Made by a program: the position numbers and the translations under genes. Below the pieces are notes generated by a model. It saw only the letters and a list, made by a program, of their open reading frames with translations, was not told the origin of the DNA and did no database searches. A DNA stretch of 64,000 bases from Candidatus Handelsmanbacteria bacterium (GTDB lineage: Bacteria; Latescibacterota; UBA2968; UBA8231), in NCBI GenBank assembly GCA_016867395.1, contig VGJS01000005.1, forward strand, positions 51,912 to 115,911, read 5' to 3'. Below, in pieces: positions 7,648 to 19,795 of the stretch (position 1 is its first letter; each line of letters opens with the position of its first letter).

Positions 7648-8877
7648 ATGCCCGACCCCTTGCTCACCCCCGAACAAGCCCAGGCCCTCGTCCTCGAACA
7701 CATCCAGCCCCTGGGCGTGGAACGCGTGCCTCTCTTCGAGGCCCTGGGCCGGGTCCTGGCCGAGGGGATCACCGCCCGGCACGACAGCCCGCCCCAGGAC
7801 AATTCCGGTATGGACGGGTATGCCCTGCGCCACGGCGATGTCGCCGGGGCCGGCGCAACCCAGCCGGCCCTGCTGGAGGTGGTCGAGGACATCCCCGCCG
7901 GGCACGTGCCCCAGCAGAGCGTGGGCCCGGGCCAGGCCAGCCGCATCATGACCGGGGCCCTGGTGCCCCCCGGCGCCGATACGGTGGTCCGGGTGGAGGA
8001 TAGCCGCCGCGAGGGGAGCAAGGTGGCCATCCTCGTCCCAGCCCCGCCGGGGGCCAATATCCGGCGGCGCGGCGAGGACGTGGGTGCCGGGCAGGAGGTG
8101 GTGGGGGCGGGGATGTACTGCGGGCCAGGCGAGGTGGCGCTCCTGGCCTCGCTGCAACGGGCTCTGGTGCCGGTGTACCGCCCGCCGGTGGTGGCCATCC
8201 TCTCCACCGGCGACGAACTGGTGGAGGTGGACGAGCCCCTGACCCCCGGCAAGATCGTCAACAGCAACACTTACGGCCTGGCCGCCCTGTGCCTGGCCAA
8301 CGGGGTGACCCCCCGGATGCTGCCCATCGCCCGGGACGACGAGGCCCAGATCCGCCGGGCCGTAGAGAGCGCCCTGAGCGCGGACTTCGTCCTCTCCTCG
8401 GGCGGGGTATCGGTGGGGGACTACGACTATGTCAAGAAGGTGCTGGATGAACTGGGGGCGCAGGTCGTGCTGTGGCGGGTGGCGATGAAGCCGGGCAAAC
8501 CCCTCTTCTTCTGCACCCTGGGGGGCAAGCCCTACTTTGGCCTGCCCGGCAACCCGGTGTCCAGCCTGGTCTCCTTTCTCCAGTTCGTGCGGCCGGCACT
8601 GCGCAAGGCGGCCGGCCACCCGCCGGGGGCCTGGTGCCTGCCCGTGGTCTGCGCCCGCCTGGAGCATCCACTCGCCAACCCCGACGACCGCCGCCAGTAC
8701 CTGCGGGCGCGCCTGCGCCTGGAAGCGGGCCGGCTGCTGGCCGCCGCGCCCCGGGGCCAGGGCTCCCACATGCTCAGTTCCATGCTGGGGACCAACGGCC
8801 TGCTGGTGCTGGATCCGGGTGCCCAACTGAAGGGGGGCGACGAGGTGCAGGCCCAACTCTTCGGAGCGCTGGCATGA
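7648..8877 (+). CDS. moeA: Molybdopterin molybdotransferase MoeA
   Basis: 409-aa MoeA/gephyrin family enzyme inserting molybdate into adenylated molybdopterin in the cytoplasm. The order of domains is normal: N-terminal linker (NSGMDGYALRHGD near residue 55), domain with RIMTGALVPPGADTVV near 105, the MoCF-binding core with ILSTGDEL near 185 and SSGGVSVGDYDY near 252, and a C-terminal beta domain. The GLPGNPVSSLVSF motif near 298 is intact. The 3' end overlaps the Nudix gene by ATGA, so the two are co-transcribed. No other molybdenum cofactor gene is in the window. Confidence 0.93.
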   Translation: MPDPLLTPEQAQALVLEHIQPLGVERVPLFEALGRVLAEGITARHDSPPQDNSGMDGYALRHGDVAGAGATQPALLEVVEDIPAGHVPQQSVGPGQASRIMTGALVPPGADTVVRVEDSRREGSKVAILVPAPPGANIRRRGEDVGAGQEVVGAGMYCGPGEVALLASLQRALVPVYRPPVVAILSTGDELVEVDEPLTPGKIVNSNTYGLAALCLANGVTPRMLPIARDDEAQIRRAVESALSADFVLSSGGVSVGDYDYVKKVLDELGAQVVLWRVAMKPGKPLFFCTLGGKPYFGLPGNPVSSLVSFLQFVRPALRKAAGHPPGAWCLPVVCARLEHPLANPDDRRQYLRARLRLEAGRLLAAAPRGQGSHMLSSMLGTNGLLVLDPGAQLKGGDEVQAQLFGALA

Positions 8878-9437
8878 AGAAGGTGGAGATCCACCAGCGG
8901 CGGCGGCTGCTGGACGATTTCTTCCGCATCGACGAACTCACCCTCTCCCACGAACTGCTGGATGGGCGCATGAGCCGGCCCCTGCGCCGGCTGGTGCTGG
9001 AGCGGGGCGACGCGGTGGCGGTGCTGCTCTACCGGCCCGCCGACCAGCGGGTGGTGTTGGTGCGGCAATTCCGGGCCCCTATCGGGGACTGGCTGCTGGA
9101 AGTTGTGGCCGGCATCCCCGAACCCGGCGAGGAGCCGGCGGCAGCGGGGCGGCGCGAGGCGCTGGAGGAGACCGGGTATCAGGTGGAGGCGTTGGCGCCC
9201 ATCGGCGCCATCTTCACTACCCCGGGCGGCTCCTCGGAGTTGATCCATCTGTACTATGCCCAGGTGGAGGAAGGCCGGCGTCTGGCCCCCGGCGGGGGAT
9301 GTGTCGAGGAGGACGAGGACATCGAGGTGGTGGAGTTGGGGCTAGAGGAGGTCTGGGCCCTGTTGGACCAAGGGCGGATTGGGGACGCCAAGACCCTCAT
9401 CGCCCTGAACTGGCTGCGGCGGCGCCTGGGAGGGTGA
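8874..9437 (+). CDS. Nudix hydrolase, ADP-ribose pyrophosphatase-like
   Basis: 187-aa Nudix protein. The Nudix box is complete at about residues 80-102: Gly of AGIPEPGEE, five residues, Glu, seven residues, then REALEETGY. The N-terminal part (AVAVLLYRPADQRVVLVRQF) and substrate pocket (TTPGGSSELIHLYYA) match ADP-ribose pyrophosphatases of the NudF type that hydrolyse ADP-ribose to AMP and ribose 5-phosphate. The ATG lies inside the moeA stop (ATGA). Substrate is inferred from family resemblance; other nucleoside diphosphate sugars are possible. Confidence 0.85.
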   Translation: MKKVEIHQRRRLLDDFFRIDELTLSHELLDGRMSRPLRRLVLERGDAVAVLLYRPADQRVVLVRQFRAPIGDWLLEVVAGIPEPGEEPAAAGRREALEETGYQVEALAPIGAIFTTPGGSSELIHLYYAQVEEGRRLAPGGGCVEEDEDIEVVELGLEEVWALLDQGRIGDAKTLIALNWLRRRLGG

Positions 9438-9535
9438 GGGGTGGGGACAGCCTTTGCTCCGGCTAGAGTTCTGTTGATATTATACCTCGATTGCCAAACC
9501 AATCCGCCCACCTTTCCACTTGGGAGCGCGCAGCA

Positions 9536-11506
<1,971 letters not shown>

Positions 11507-11510
11507 GCAA

Positions 11511-11550
11511 GCGCGCGCGGGGCGGTCCGCAGGGGCCGCGCCTCTTTTTT
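11511..11550 (+). terminator. Rho-independent terminator after acs
   Basis: GCGCGG (11515-11520) pairs with CCGCGC (11536-11541) around a GC-rich 15-base loop, followed by CTCTTTTTT (11542-11550). It lies between the acs stop and the ribosome-binding site of the debranching enzyme. Confidence 0.6.
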
Positions 11551-11564
11551 CGGAGGGTGTAGTC

Positions 11565-13541
11565 ATGGCCGCAGAGCGCATCGAATTCGACGCCCGGATC
11601 ACCGCGGACCTTTCGCAGGCAGTGTCCCGGGAGTGGCTGGAGACCAATGGGCTGGGCGGCTGGGCCAGTTCCACCCTGGCGGGGGCCCACACCCGCCGCT
11701 ACCACGGCCTCCTGGTGGTGGCCACCCGGCCGCCGGTGGGGCGCATGGTGATGCTCTCCAAGCTCGACGAGACCCTGGTGCTGCCGGAGGGCTCGATGGA
11801 ACTGGGCTGCAACCTCTATCCGGGCGCGGTGCATCCCCAGGGGTACCACCACCTCAAGGGTTTCGCTCTCGACCCCTTTCCCATCTTCACCTACGAGACC
11901 CAGGCGTGGACTCTGCGCAAGACCATAGCCATGGTCCACGGCGAGCACACCCTGCTCCTGCGCTACGAGTTGCTGCGTGCCCCCGGCCCGGCCCAGTTGG
12001 AATTGCGGCCCTTCTTCGCCGGCCGCGATTACCACCAGCTTACCAGGGCCAACCCCCACATCCGGACCCAGGCTCAGTTCGAGGAGGAGGTACTGCACTT
12101 TCAGGCCTATGAGGGCCAGCCCGAGATCTACCTGTGGGTGCCGGGCGGGCACTACGCCCCGGTCCCCGACTGGTACTACAACCACCTGTACCCGCGCGAG
12201 GCCGAGCGCGGTCTGGACTACAGCGAGGATTTGTTCACCTGCGGCATCCTGCGCTGCCCCCTGGAGGTGGGAAAACCCCTGACCCTCATCGCCTCCACCG
12301 TCGACCCGCGGGGTCGGGACGGGGAGGGGTTGATGAGAGCTGAGGTCCAACGGCGGGCCGGGCTGACCACCTCTGCCGACCCGCTGATCCGCCGGCTCTC
12401 CACCGCGGCGGACCAGTTCCTGGTGCGCCGGGGCGACAACCGGCACACCCTGGTCGCCGGGTACCACTGGTTCACCGACTGGGGCCGCGACAGCATGATC
12501 TCCCTACCGGGGATCTGCCTGGTGACGGGCCGGCACGCCGAGGCCCGCAGCATCCTCCTGGCCTTTTCCGAACACCTGAGCCAGGGGATGATCCCCAACC
12601 GTTTCCCCGACGCCGGGGAGGAGCCCGAGTACAACACCGTCGATGCCACCCTGTGGTTTTTTGTGGCGGTGTACAAATACCTTCACTACACCGGGGACCG
12701 CGACCTGGTCGCCTCGCTGTGGCCAGCCCTGGAGGAGATCGTCGCTTGGCACCAGCGCGGCACCCGCTTCCAGATCCGGGTGGAGGAGGACGGCCTGCTC
12801 AGCGCCGGCGAGCCCGGGGTGCAGCTTACCTGGATGGACGCCAAGGTGGGGGACTGGGTGGTGACCCCGCGCCAAGGCAAGGCGGTGGAGATCAATGCCC
12901 TGTGGTACAACGCTCTGCGCATCATGGAGGAGTTGGCCGGGCTCTTCTCACCGCCGCAGGCGTACCTCTACGCCGCCCTGGCCGGCAGAGCGGGCGCCCG
13001 CTTCGGTGAGATCTTCTGGAACGAGGAACAGGGTTGTCTCTACGACCTGGTGGACAGCGAGACCTGCGACCCCTCCCTGCGGCCCAACCAACTCTTCGCC
13101 CTCAGCCTGCCGTTCCCCTTGCTGGAGGGCGAAAAAGCGGAGTCAGTGCTGGCCGTGGTGGAACGCCACCTGCTCACTCCCTATGGCCTGCGCAGCCTGG
13201 CGCCGGGCGAGCCGGGATACCGGCCCCGCTGCGAAGGGCCGCCCTGGGAGCGGGACGGGGCCTACCACCAGGGCACGGCCTGGTCCTGGCTGCTGGGGCC
13301 GTACATCACCGCCCTGGTGCGCCTGCGCGGCGAGGAGGTCCGGGCCCAGGCCCGGGCTCTGATTGAGGGGTTGGGGGCTCACCTGGGCGAGGCCGGGGTG
13401 GGCACCCTCTCCGAGATCTTCGACGCCGAGCCGCCCTTTGTGCCGCGCGGCTGCATCGCCCAGACCTGGAGCGTGGCCGAACTGCTGCGCGCCTACTGCG
13501 AGGACATCCTCCAACTGGCCCCGCCGAGGAGGCAAGGGTGA
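11565..13541 (+). CDS. Glycogen debranching enzyme-like glucosidase
   Basis: 658-aa protein with an N-terminal beta-rich GDE_N domain (WLETNGLGGWASSTLAGAHT, residues ~23-45) and a C-terminal (alpha/alpha)6 amylo-alpha-1,6-glucosidase domain from about residue 290 (YHWFTDWGRDSMISLPG, IPNRFPDAGEEPEYNTVDAT). Acidic residues in these two motifs are the expected catalytic or substrate-binding positions. It should trim alpha-1,6 branches of glycogen or related glucans in the cytoplasm. GGAGG precedes the ATG. The 3' end overlaps the rhmD-like gene by GTGA. Length fits the bacterial/archaeal short form rather than the eukaryotic bifunctional enzyme. Confidence 0.9.
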   Translation: MAAERIEFDARITADLSQAVSREWLETNGLGGWASSTLAGAHTRRYHGLLVVATRPPVGRMVMLSKLDETLVLPEGSMELGCNLYPGAVHPQGYHHLKGFALDPFPIFTYETQAWTLRKTIAMVHGEHTLLLRYELLRAPGPAQLELRPFFAGRDYHQLTRANPHIRTQAQFEEEVLHFQAYEGQPEIYLWVPGGHYAPVPDWYYNHLYPREAERGLDYSEDLFTCGILRCPLEVGKPLTLIASTVDPRGRDGEGLMRAEVQRRAGLTTSADPLIRRLSTAADQFLVRRGDNRHTLVAGYHWFTDWGRDSMISLPGICLVTGRHAEARSILLAFSEHLSQGMIPNRFPDAGEEPEYNTVDATLWFFVAVYKYLHYTGDRDLVASLWPALEEIVAWHQRGTRFQIRVEEDGLLSAGEPGVQLTWMDAKVGDWVVTPRQGKAVEINALWYNALRIMEELAGLFSPPQAYLYAALAGRAGARFGEIFWNEEQGCLYDLVDSETCDPSLRPNQLFALSLPFPLLEGEKAESVLAVVERHLLTPYGLRSLAPGEPGYRPRCEGPPWERDGAYHQGTAWSWLLGPYITALVRLRGEEVRAQARALIEGLGAHLGEAGVGTLSEIFDAEPPFVPRGCIAQTWSVAELLRAYCEDILQLAPPRRQG

Positions 13542-14707
13542 AGATCAAATCCGTCCAGGCGGTGCGGCTTGCGCTGCCGCCCGCCCCGCCCGCCACCACC
13601 AAGCCGCGCCGGCCCTCCTGGGCCGCCGAGGCCGAGGTGGCCAATCCCATGAGCCGCTATCCGCAGGTCAAGCGCAACCGCGCCCTGTGGCTGCCCCGCA
13701 CCTGGGAGGCGGTGTGGTGCAAGGTAGAAGCCGAGGACGGCACCTGGGGCCTGGGGATGAGCGGGCACGGCCGGCCGGTGGCCGCCATCATCGACGACCA
13801 TCTGGCCCCGCAGTTGGTGGGTCAGCCCTGCCTGGCCCACGAGCGGCTGGCCGACATGATGTACCGCCTGACCAAGCCCTATGGGTCCACGGGGTTGGCC
13901 AGCTACGCCATCAGCGCTGTGGACCTGGCGCTGTGGGACCTCAAGGGCAAGCTCCTGGGCAAGGCGGTGTACGAACTTTTGGGCGGGCCGGCCAGGGACA
14001 AGCAGTTGTGCTACTGCACCGGCAACGACGTGGACTGGTATCTCGAACTGGGCTTCAAAGCCTTCAAGCTGGCCTGCCCGTACGGCCCGGCCGACGGGCT
14101 GGAAGGGCTGCAGAAAAACGAGGAGTTCGTGGCCGGGGCGCGGGAGCAGATCGGGGATGACAAGGAATTGATGCTCGACTGCTGGATGGCCTTCGACGTG
14201 GAGTACACCGTGCGCCTGGCCGAGCGGCTGCGGCCCTACCGGCTCAAGTGGATCGAGGAGTGCCTGCTCTCCGAGGATTTGGACGCCCACGTGGAGTGCC
14301 GGCAACGCCTGCCCTGGGTGGGCCTGGCCACCGGCGAGCACTGGTACACCCCGGTCCCTTTCATGGCCGCCATCCAGCGGCGGGTGGTGGATTTCTTGCA
14401 GCCGGACATCAACTGGTGCGGTGGGGTCACGGTTTGCCAGAAGATCGCCCACGCCGCCGAAGGAGCCGGCATCACCACCATCCTGCACGGTGGGGGCAAC
14501 ACCCCCTACGGGCAGCACTTCACCTTTGCCCAGCCCAGCATGATGTGGATGGAGGTCTTTGTCGGCGCCCCGCCGGGGGTGCCCCTGGGCGAGGGTGGCC
14601 GCCTGCCCGGCCAGGCCCTGCCCCAGGACGGGTACCTGGTGCCGGAGGCGGGGCCGGGTTTTGGCATGGAGATCAAACCCGAATGGATCAGCCCCTTTTT
14701 CACCTGA
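13538..14707 (+). CDS. rhmD: L-rhamnonate dehydratase (enolase superfamily)
   Basis: 389-aa mandelate racemase/enolase superfamily enzyme most like RhmD, which dehydrates L-rhamnonate to 2-keto-3-deoxy-L-rhamnonate. Supporting phrases are SRYPQVKRNRALWLPRTWEA near residue 38, GNDVDWYLELGFKAFKLACP near 160, and GGGNTPYGQHFTFA near 320. Metal ligands are Asp near 211 (LMLDCWMAF), Glu near 240 (WIEECLL) and Glu near 267 (GEHWYTPV). It starts with GTG overlapping the debranching-enzyme stop by four bases. A cupin and an amidohydrolase follow. Rhamnose oxidation genes are not nearby, so exact substrate assignment is by sequence only. Confidence 0.88.
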   Translation: MKIKSVQAVRLALPPAPPATTKPRRPSWAAEAEVANPMSRYPQVKRNRALWLPRTWEAVWCKVEAEDGTWGLGMSGHGRPVAAIIDDHLAPQLVGQPCLAHERLADMMYRLTKPYGSTGLASYAISAVDLALWDLKGKLLGKAVYELLGGPARDKQLCYCTGNDVDWYLELGFKAFKLACPYGPADGLEGLQKNEEFVAGAREQIGDDKELMLDCWMAFDVEYTVRLAERLRPYRLKWIEECLLSEDLDAHVECRQRLPWVGLATGEHWYTPVPFMAAIQRRVVDFLQPDINWCGGVTVCQKIAHAAEGAGITTILHGGGNTPYGQHFTFAQPSMMWMEVFVGAPPGVPLGEGGRLPGQALPQDGYLVPEAGPGFGMEIKPEWISPFFT

Positions 14708-14714
14708 GAGGCGT

Positions 14715-15089
14715 ATGAGCGAACTGCCTGCAGACCCCTCCTGCTGCATCGTGCGCCTGGGCCGGGGCGAACGCATCGGCGAGTCACTGGCCGGCCTGCT
14801 CAAACCGATGGACGCCAGGACTATGCACCAGTACCGCCTGCCGGCCGACGCCCAGGTCGAACTCCACTACCACGACTGCGACGAGTACTGGCTCTTCGCC
14901 GAGGGCCGGCCCCTGATCACCCTGCGCAGCCCGGCTGGGGTGAAGAAGGAGTACCCGTTGGAACCTGGGGACATGGTGGCCTGTGTGCGCGGGGTGGAGC
15001 ACACCCTGTGGGCCGACCACGAACTGGTTTATTTCCAGTGGATCAGCGTGTTGGAGGGCCACGAGCGGCCCGGGCATTTGCGGCGCTAG
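14715..15089 (+). CDS. Small cupin protein
   Basis: 124-aa single-domain cupin. Metal-binding motif 1 is ELHYHDCDEYWLFAEG (about residues 50-65), and motif 2 includes PGDMVACVRGVEHTLWA (about 78-94). The ATG at 14715 is seven bases after the rhmD-like stop with GAGAGG upstream. The stop is one base before the next gene. A role as a sugar-acid isomerase or sensor in the same pathway is plausible, but no specific function can be read from sequence. Confidence 0.75.
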   Translation: MSELPADPSCCIVRLGRGERIGESLAGLLKPMDARTMHQYRLPADAQVELHYHDCDEYWLFAEGRPLITLRSPAGVKKEYPLEPGDMVACVRGVEHTLWADHELVYFQWISVLEGHERPGHLRR

Positions 15090-15090
15090 T

Positions 15091-16695
15091 ATGTACGATC
15101 TGCTCATCCGCAATGGCCGGCTCATCGACGGGACCGGCAGCCCCTGGTTCGCCGGGGACGTGGCCGTACAGGAGGGCCGCATCGCCGCCATCGGCAAGCT
15201 GGGGGAGAGCCCCGCCCGCCAGGTCGTCGACGCGGACGGCCTGATCGTCTGCCCCGGCCTCATCGACATCCACACCCACTCGGACCTCACCCTGCTCGTC
15301 GAGGGCCAGGCCCCCAGCACCCTGGCCCAGGGCATCGCCACCCAGATCGCCGGCAACTGCGGCATCTCCGCAGCGCCCACCCGCGACCACCAGCTCTATT
15401 ACGGCGCCCTGGACCCGATGATGACCCGGGGCCTGGAATGCGACTGGACCAGCATGGGGGAGTACCTGGCCCGCTTGGAGAGCCAGGGGGTGGGCACCAA
15501 CGTGGCGACCCTGGTGGGCCACGGGAATATCCGGGTGGCGGCGATGGGGTACGAGGACCGGCCCGCCGCGCCGGCGGAGCTGGAGCGGATGCGGGAACTG
15601 ACAACCCAGGCGATGGAGCAGGGGGCGGTGGGCCTCTCCTCGGGGCTGGCGTACGCGCCGGGACCGTACGCCCCCCTCGAAGAGCTGGTCGAGTTGGGCA
15701 AGGTGGTGGCCCGACACGGGGGGATCTACACCTCCCATATCCGCAACCAGACCGAGGGCATTGCCGCGGCGGTGCAGGAGGTGATCGCCGTGGGCGAGGA
15801 GGCCGGGCTGCCAGCCCACGTCTCCCACATGCAGCCCGGCTCGCCCATGCACGGGGCCACGGCCGGGCTCTTGCGGACCATCGAGGCGGCCAGGGCGCGG
15901 AGGGTGGACCTCAGTTGCGATGCCATCCCCTACGCCGTGGGCAGCACCACCCTCAAGTCCATGCTGCCGCCCTGGGCCTGCGCCGGGGGGGATGGGGAGT
16001 TGATGCAGCGCCTGCGCGACCCAGAGACCCGCCGGCGCATCGTCGAGGACACGATGCAGTTCGGGGCAGAGAGCGGCGGCTCGCGCAAGCGCACCCTGAT
16101 CAAGGAGGGGAAGTGGGACCTCATCTGGCTGGGCAGCGCGGAGAAGAACACGGCCCTAGTGGGGCTGAGCTTCGCCCAGATCGGCCAGGCCCGCCAGCAG
16201 GACCCGCACGAGGCGCTGTTGGATATCCTGCTGGAGGAGGAGGGCCGGCCCTGGATGCTGGCCCAGGACGTGTCGGAGGAGGACTTCGCCAATATCGCCC
16301 GCCACCCGGCGGGCGGGGTGATCTCCGACGGCTTCTCGCTCATCCCCCAGGGGGTGCTGGCCGAGGGCAGGCACCACCCCCGCTCCTACGGGGCCTTCCC
16401 CTATTTCCTGCGCCGCTTCGTGCGCGAGCAGGGCCTGCTCACCTGGGAGGCGGCCATCCACAAGCTCACCGGCTTTGCCTCCAGCCGCTTCCGCCTGACC
16501 GGCCGGGGCCTCCTGCGCGAGGGGTGCTGGGGGGACGTGCTGGTCTTCGACCCCGAGCGCATCGCCGAGACCGCCACCTTTGAGGACCCGTACCGCTACC
16601 CGGTGGGGATCGAGTGCCTGCTGGTCAACGGCGAGGTGGCGGTGGAGCGGGGACAGGTATTGGGGAAGCGGACCGGCCGGGTGCTGCGGCGCTGA
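15091..16695 (+). CDS. N-acyl-D-amino-acid deacylase family amidohydrolase
   Basis: 534-aa amidohydrolase of the D-aminoacylase family, which hydrolyses N-acyl-D-amino acids with zinc. The metal motif DIHTHSDL is near residue 60. The Cys of AGNCGIS is near 90. Metal-site His residues lie in IYTSHIRNQ near 212 and PAHVSHMQ near 243, and the catalytic Asp is in GVISDGFSL near 413. The N-terminal LLIRNGRLIDGTG and the C-terminal GDVLVFDPERI form the usual composite beta sandwich. It starts one base after the cupin stop. Related enzymes are often annotated dihydroorotase or imidase, so the substrate is not certain. Confidence 0.87.
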   Translation: MYDLLIRNGRLIDGTGSPWFAGDVAVQEGRIAAIGKLGESPARQVVDADGLIVCPGLIDIHTHSDLTLLVEGQAPSTLAQGIATQIAGNCGISAAPTRDHQLYYGALDPMMTRGLECDWTSMGEYLARLESQGVGTNVATLVGHGNIRVAAMGYEDRPAAPAELERMRELTTQAMEQGAVGLSSGLAYAPGPYAPLEELVELGKVVARHGGIYTSHIRNQTEGIAAAVQEVIAVGEEAGLPAHVSHMQPGSPMHGATAGLLRTIEAARARRVDLSCDAIPYAVGSTTLKSMLPPWACAGGDGELMQRLRDPETRRRIVEDTMQFGAESGGSRKRTLIKEGKWDLIWLGSAEKNTALVGLSFAQIGQARQQDPHEALLDILLEEEGRPWMLAQDVSEEDFANIARHPAGGVISDGFSLIPQGVLAEGRHHPRSYGAFPYFLRRFVREQGLLTWEAAIHKLTGFASSRFRLTGRGLLREGCWGDVLVFDPERIAETATFEDPYRYPVGIECLLVNGEVAVERGQVLGKRTGRVLRR

Positions 16696-16791
16696 GAGAG
16701 GGCTGCTTCACCTGCGAGAAGGGGCCAATGGATTTCCCATGTGGCCCGCGTTGCCGCAACCCGCTGTTCGTGTATCTGGTAGAGCAGACGG

Positions 16792-17822
16792 TCAGCGCGC
16801 CTCCATCCGGATCCCCGTCCCTTTTAATTCTTCTCTGAACCATCCCGCCAGTTCTGCCAGCCGCGCCTTTGAGGGCGGCTGGACGCCTGTCAGGGGTGCG
16901 GCGCGGCGCAGGCGCCGGAGTTTGGCCTCCCCCAACTGATGGTAGCCCAGCAGTTCGACCCGCCGCACCGCCCCCACCATCTCCTCCCGCACAAAGGCCG
17001 CCGTGGCACACAGGTTCTCCTCATCTGAGGGTGGGGATGAGGGGGACGCGCACCCAGACCCCGGTGTGCGCCAGGGGCCAGCCGCCAGGGGTTCTGCCGG
17101 CCATGAGGGCGGCGATGGCCCGGGCGTTGCCGCGGATCAGGGCGTTGTCCACGCCCGTGTATTGCCGATGCCGCGCCGGGTCCATCACCTTCAGGTCCAG
17201 AAGCACCAGGTCGGTGTGCTGGAGGGCGGGCTCGATGAGGGGCCAGCGGCTGTGGGCGGTAGTGTCGAGGGCGGTGTGCAGGCCGCCGGCTTTACAGGTG
17301 GCCAGCAACTCCCGCACAAAGAGGGGCTGGGCCAGGGGCTCCCCGCCGGAGAGGGTGACCCCGCCGCCGGACTGCTCGTAGAAGGGCCGGTCGCATTCGA
17401 GTTCGGCGTACGCCTCTTCCACGGTCAGCTCGCGGCCCGCCATTTCCAGGGCGCTGGCGAAACACCGTTCGGCGCAGCGGCCGCAGCGCCGGCAGCGCTC
17501 GGGCTGAAAGGCCCGGTGGCCGATCTGCTCGGGGAAATCGCGGAAAAATGCCATCTCCTGGGGCGGGATGCGGCGGCCGGCCCGGTCGGCCAGCCAGAGG
17601 GCGCCCTCCTCGCAGGCGGCGAAGCAGGCCAGGCAATGGGTGCAACGCCTCTCGTCGTACATCAATTCGGGCCTGAGGCTCTCGACTTCGGGGTTATGGC
17701 ACCACAGGCAGCGCAGCGGGCAGCCCTTGAGGAAGAGGGTGGTGCGGGTGCCGGGGCCGTCGTGGGAGGCGCTCGGCGTAACCCAACGCGGTGCGCGTCA
17801 GTTCCAGTGCGGGATGTGTCAT
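16792..17822 (-). pseudogene. Glycyl-radical enzyme activating enzyme (radical SAM), two frameshifts
   Basis: PflA-like activase split over three frames. Start ATG at 17822 follows GGAGG. The radical-SAM motif FLKGCPLRCLWCHNPE sits just after a frameshift near 17775. A ferredoxin-like double Cys cluster follows (CTHCLACFAAC, CRRCGRCAERC), then GGGVTLSGGEPL and LDLKVMDP. A second frameshift near 17015 (after LIPTL) leads to VRRVELLGYHQLGEAK and the C-terminus at 16792. Such enzymes install the glycyl radical on a pyruvate formate-lyase-type partner; no such partner is in the window. Both breaks are one-base indels and may be sequence errors. Confidence 0.75.
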
Positions 17823-17952
17823 CGCGGTTTCCTCCCTCAAACGTACTGAGGCAAACCGAAATTTCTGTGCCACACACGGGCAGAGGGACTGGCGGGCAGA
17901 GGTGGCGGTGCAGGTGAGGAAAGGGTGTCGCAGGGGGGACGCGATGGTCTCT

Positions 17953-19676
17953 TTATTGCGCCGGCCGCAGGCCCAAAAGCACCAGCAGGAAGGTGCGGTG
18001 CCAGTAGGCGGTGTGGATGTAGGGGTTCTCGGCCGAGGGCCAGTTGGTCCAATAGGTTTGGTTGTGCGGGATGCGGTGGTACCACTGCACCAAGGGGATG
18101 GAGGGCAGGTCGCGCAGCCAGATTTCCAGGGCCTGGCGGAACAGGGCCAGGGTCTCCGGGGCCTGAGGGTCCACCTGGCCCATTTGATCCACCAACTGGT
18201 CGAACTGGGGGTTCTTCCAGCGCCAGAAGTGCTCGGCGGGGGTGCCGGTGGGCTGCGCGAAGCGGCTGTGGTAGAAGGAGAGGGTCAGGTACGGGTCGCT
18301 CACCGAGCCGCCGTGGCCGTTCATGAAGGCTTTGGCCTCCCCCTGGGCCATGCGGGTGTACACGTCGGAGGTGGAGCGGAAGTCGGCGTCGAAGCCGGCC
18401 CGGCGCAACTGCTCCACCAGCACCGGGGCCAGGTCCTGGAAGCCGGGGAAGATGTCGATGACGATGCGCAGCCGTTCGCCGTGGCGGGTCCAGAACCCCT
18501 CGACCTTTTTCCAACCCCGCTCCTCCATCAGCCGGGCGCTGCGCTGCGGGTCGTGCAGGTCCACCGGGTACTGGGCCAGCAGGTCCTGGACCTGCCCGGT
18601 ATACTGGCGCATGGGGGGGAAGTCGGGAAAGGGCCACCGGGTGGGCGCACCGCTGCCCTGCCAACCCACCTCCACCAGTTGCCGCCGGTCGATGGCAAAA
18701 TTGATGGCCCAGCGCACCTGGGGATCGCTGAAGGGCTCCTCCAGGTTGTTGAAGCCTAGGGAAACCGGCCAGAAATCCAGGTACCCATAGGGGGCCTGCC
18801 GGCCCGACCAGGTGGTGAGGCGGGGGTTGCCCTCCACCGCACTTCTGATGTTGGGGGGCCGCAGGTCCAGGGAGGTGTCCAGCTGGTCGGTCAACAGATT
18901 TTGCACCCGCTTGCTCTCGTCCATGTAGGGCAGAAAGATGAGCCGCTCCACCTGGGGCATGGGGTGGAATCCGGATTGGGCGGCCCACCAGAAGTCGCGC
19001 CGGTCCCAGATCCGCTGTCCGGGGGTGGAGAGGGCCAGGCGGTACGGGCCGCTGACCACCGGCCAGTCCTGACTCAGGTCGAAGTTGGCGAAGGTCTGGG
19101 GGTTCTTCCCCTCCCAGATGTGGCGGGGGACGATGGGCACCCCGATGCCGAAGTTGTAGGTGAAGTAGGAGTACACGAAGCGGGGTTGGGGGCGGTCAGG
19201 GTGATGCGGGCAGTGTGGTCGTCGAGGGCCACTGCCTCCTTGACCCAGGTCTTCATGTCCGTGGAATAGGTCAGTTCCGGGGCGTTGTCCTTGAGCATGT
19301 TGATGGTGAAGACCAGGTCGTGGGCAGTCCAGGGCTGGTCGTCGCTCCAGGTGACGTTGCGGCGGATCTTGATCACCACCTCGGTGAAAGCGGGATTGTA
19401 CTGGTGGCTCTCGCTGATCCAGGGGATGAGGTTGTCCTGTTCGCGGAAGGCGTTGTAGAAGTAGAGGGGTTCGTAGAGGAAGTTGTACCCGGTGCGCGAG
19501 GTGGCCCCCGGCAGGTAGGGATTGAAGGCGTTGTAGTCCTGGATCTGGCCGGCGCAGGTGGCGCTCTCGGCGCAGTCCATGATCAGGGTGCGGTTGCGGG
19601 GGATGGGCTCCAGGCCGTACTGGTCGCCCCCGCAGCCCAGGGCGGCCAGGAGCAGGAGCATCGGGAGTAGGGGCAT
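17953..19676 (-). pseudogene. Peptide/nickel-type ABC solute-binding lipoprotein, one frameshift
   Basis: Family 5 extracellular solute-binding protein. The ATG at 19676 begins a lipoprotein signal (MPLLPMLLLLAALGCGG) with lipobox LAALGC. The N-terminal domain shows RTGYNFLYEPLYFYN and VIKIRRNVTWSDDQPWTAHD. After a one-base loss in a C-run near 19188 the frame shifts and continues with FVYSYFTYNFGIGVPIVPRH, VRWAINFAIDRRQLVEVGWQ and the C-terminus. Total length ~570 aa is normal. No permease or ATPase genes are adjacent, so the transporter partner is unknown. The single homopolymer indel makes sequencing error a real possibility. Confidence 0.8.
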
Positions 19677-19773
19677 CGCCCGCCTTCGTGGCCGAGGTGA
19701 AATTTCCAATAATTACCACCAGCGGCCCAACGATAACCCCACTGCTGGTTTCTCCACAAGTCGCCGATAAAGT

Positions 19774-19795
19774 AATATCAATAAATCTTGATATT
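19774..19795. promoter_or_regulatory. Perfect palindromic operator, SahR-like
   Basis: AATATCAA (19774-19781), six bases TAAATC, then TTGATATT (19788-19795): eight-base arms with no mismatch. Its right arm overlaps the -35 box of the promoter for the ArsR-methyltransferase/ahcY pair. ArsR proteins bind such palindromes. The arms resemble my memory of the SahR site that controls S-adenosylhomocysteine recycling genes; that match needs checking. Confidence 0.75.
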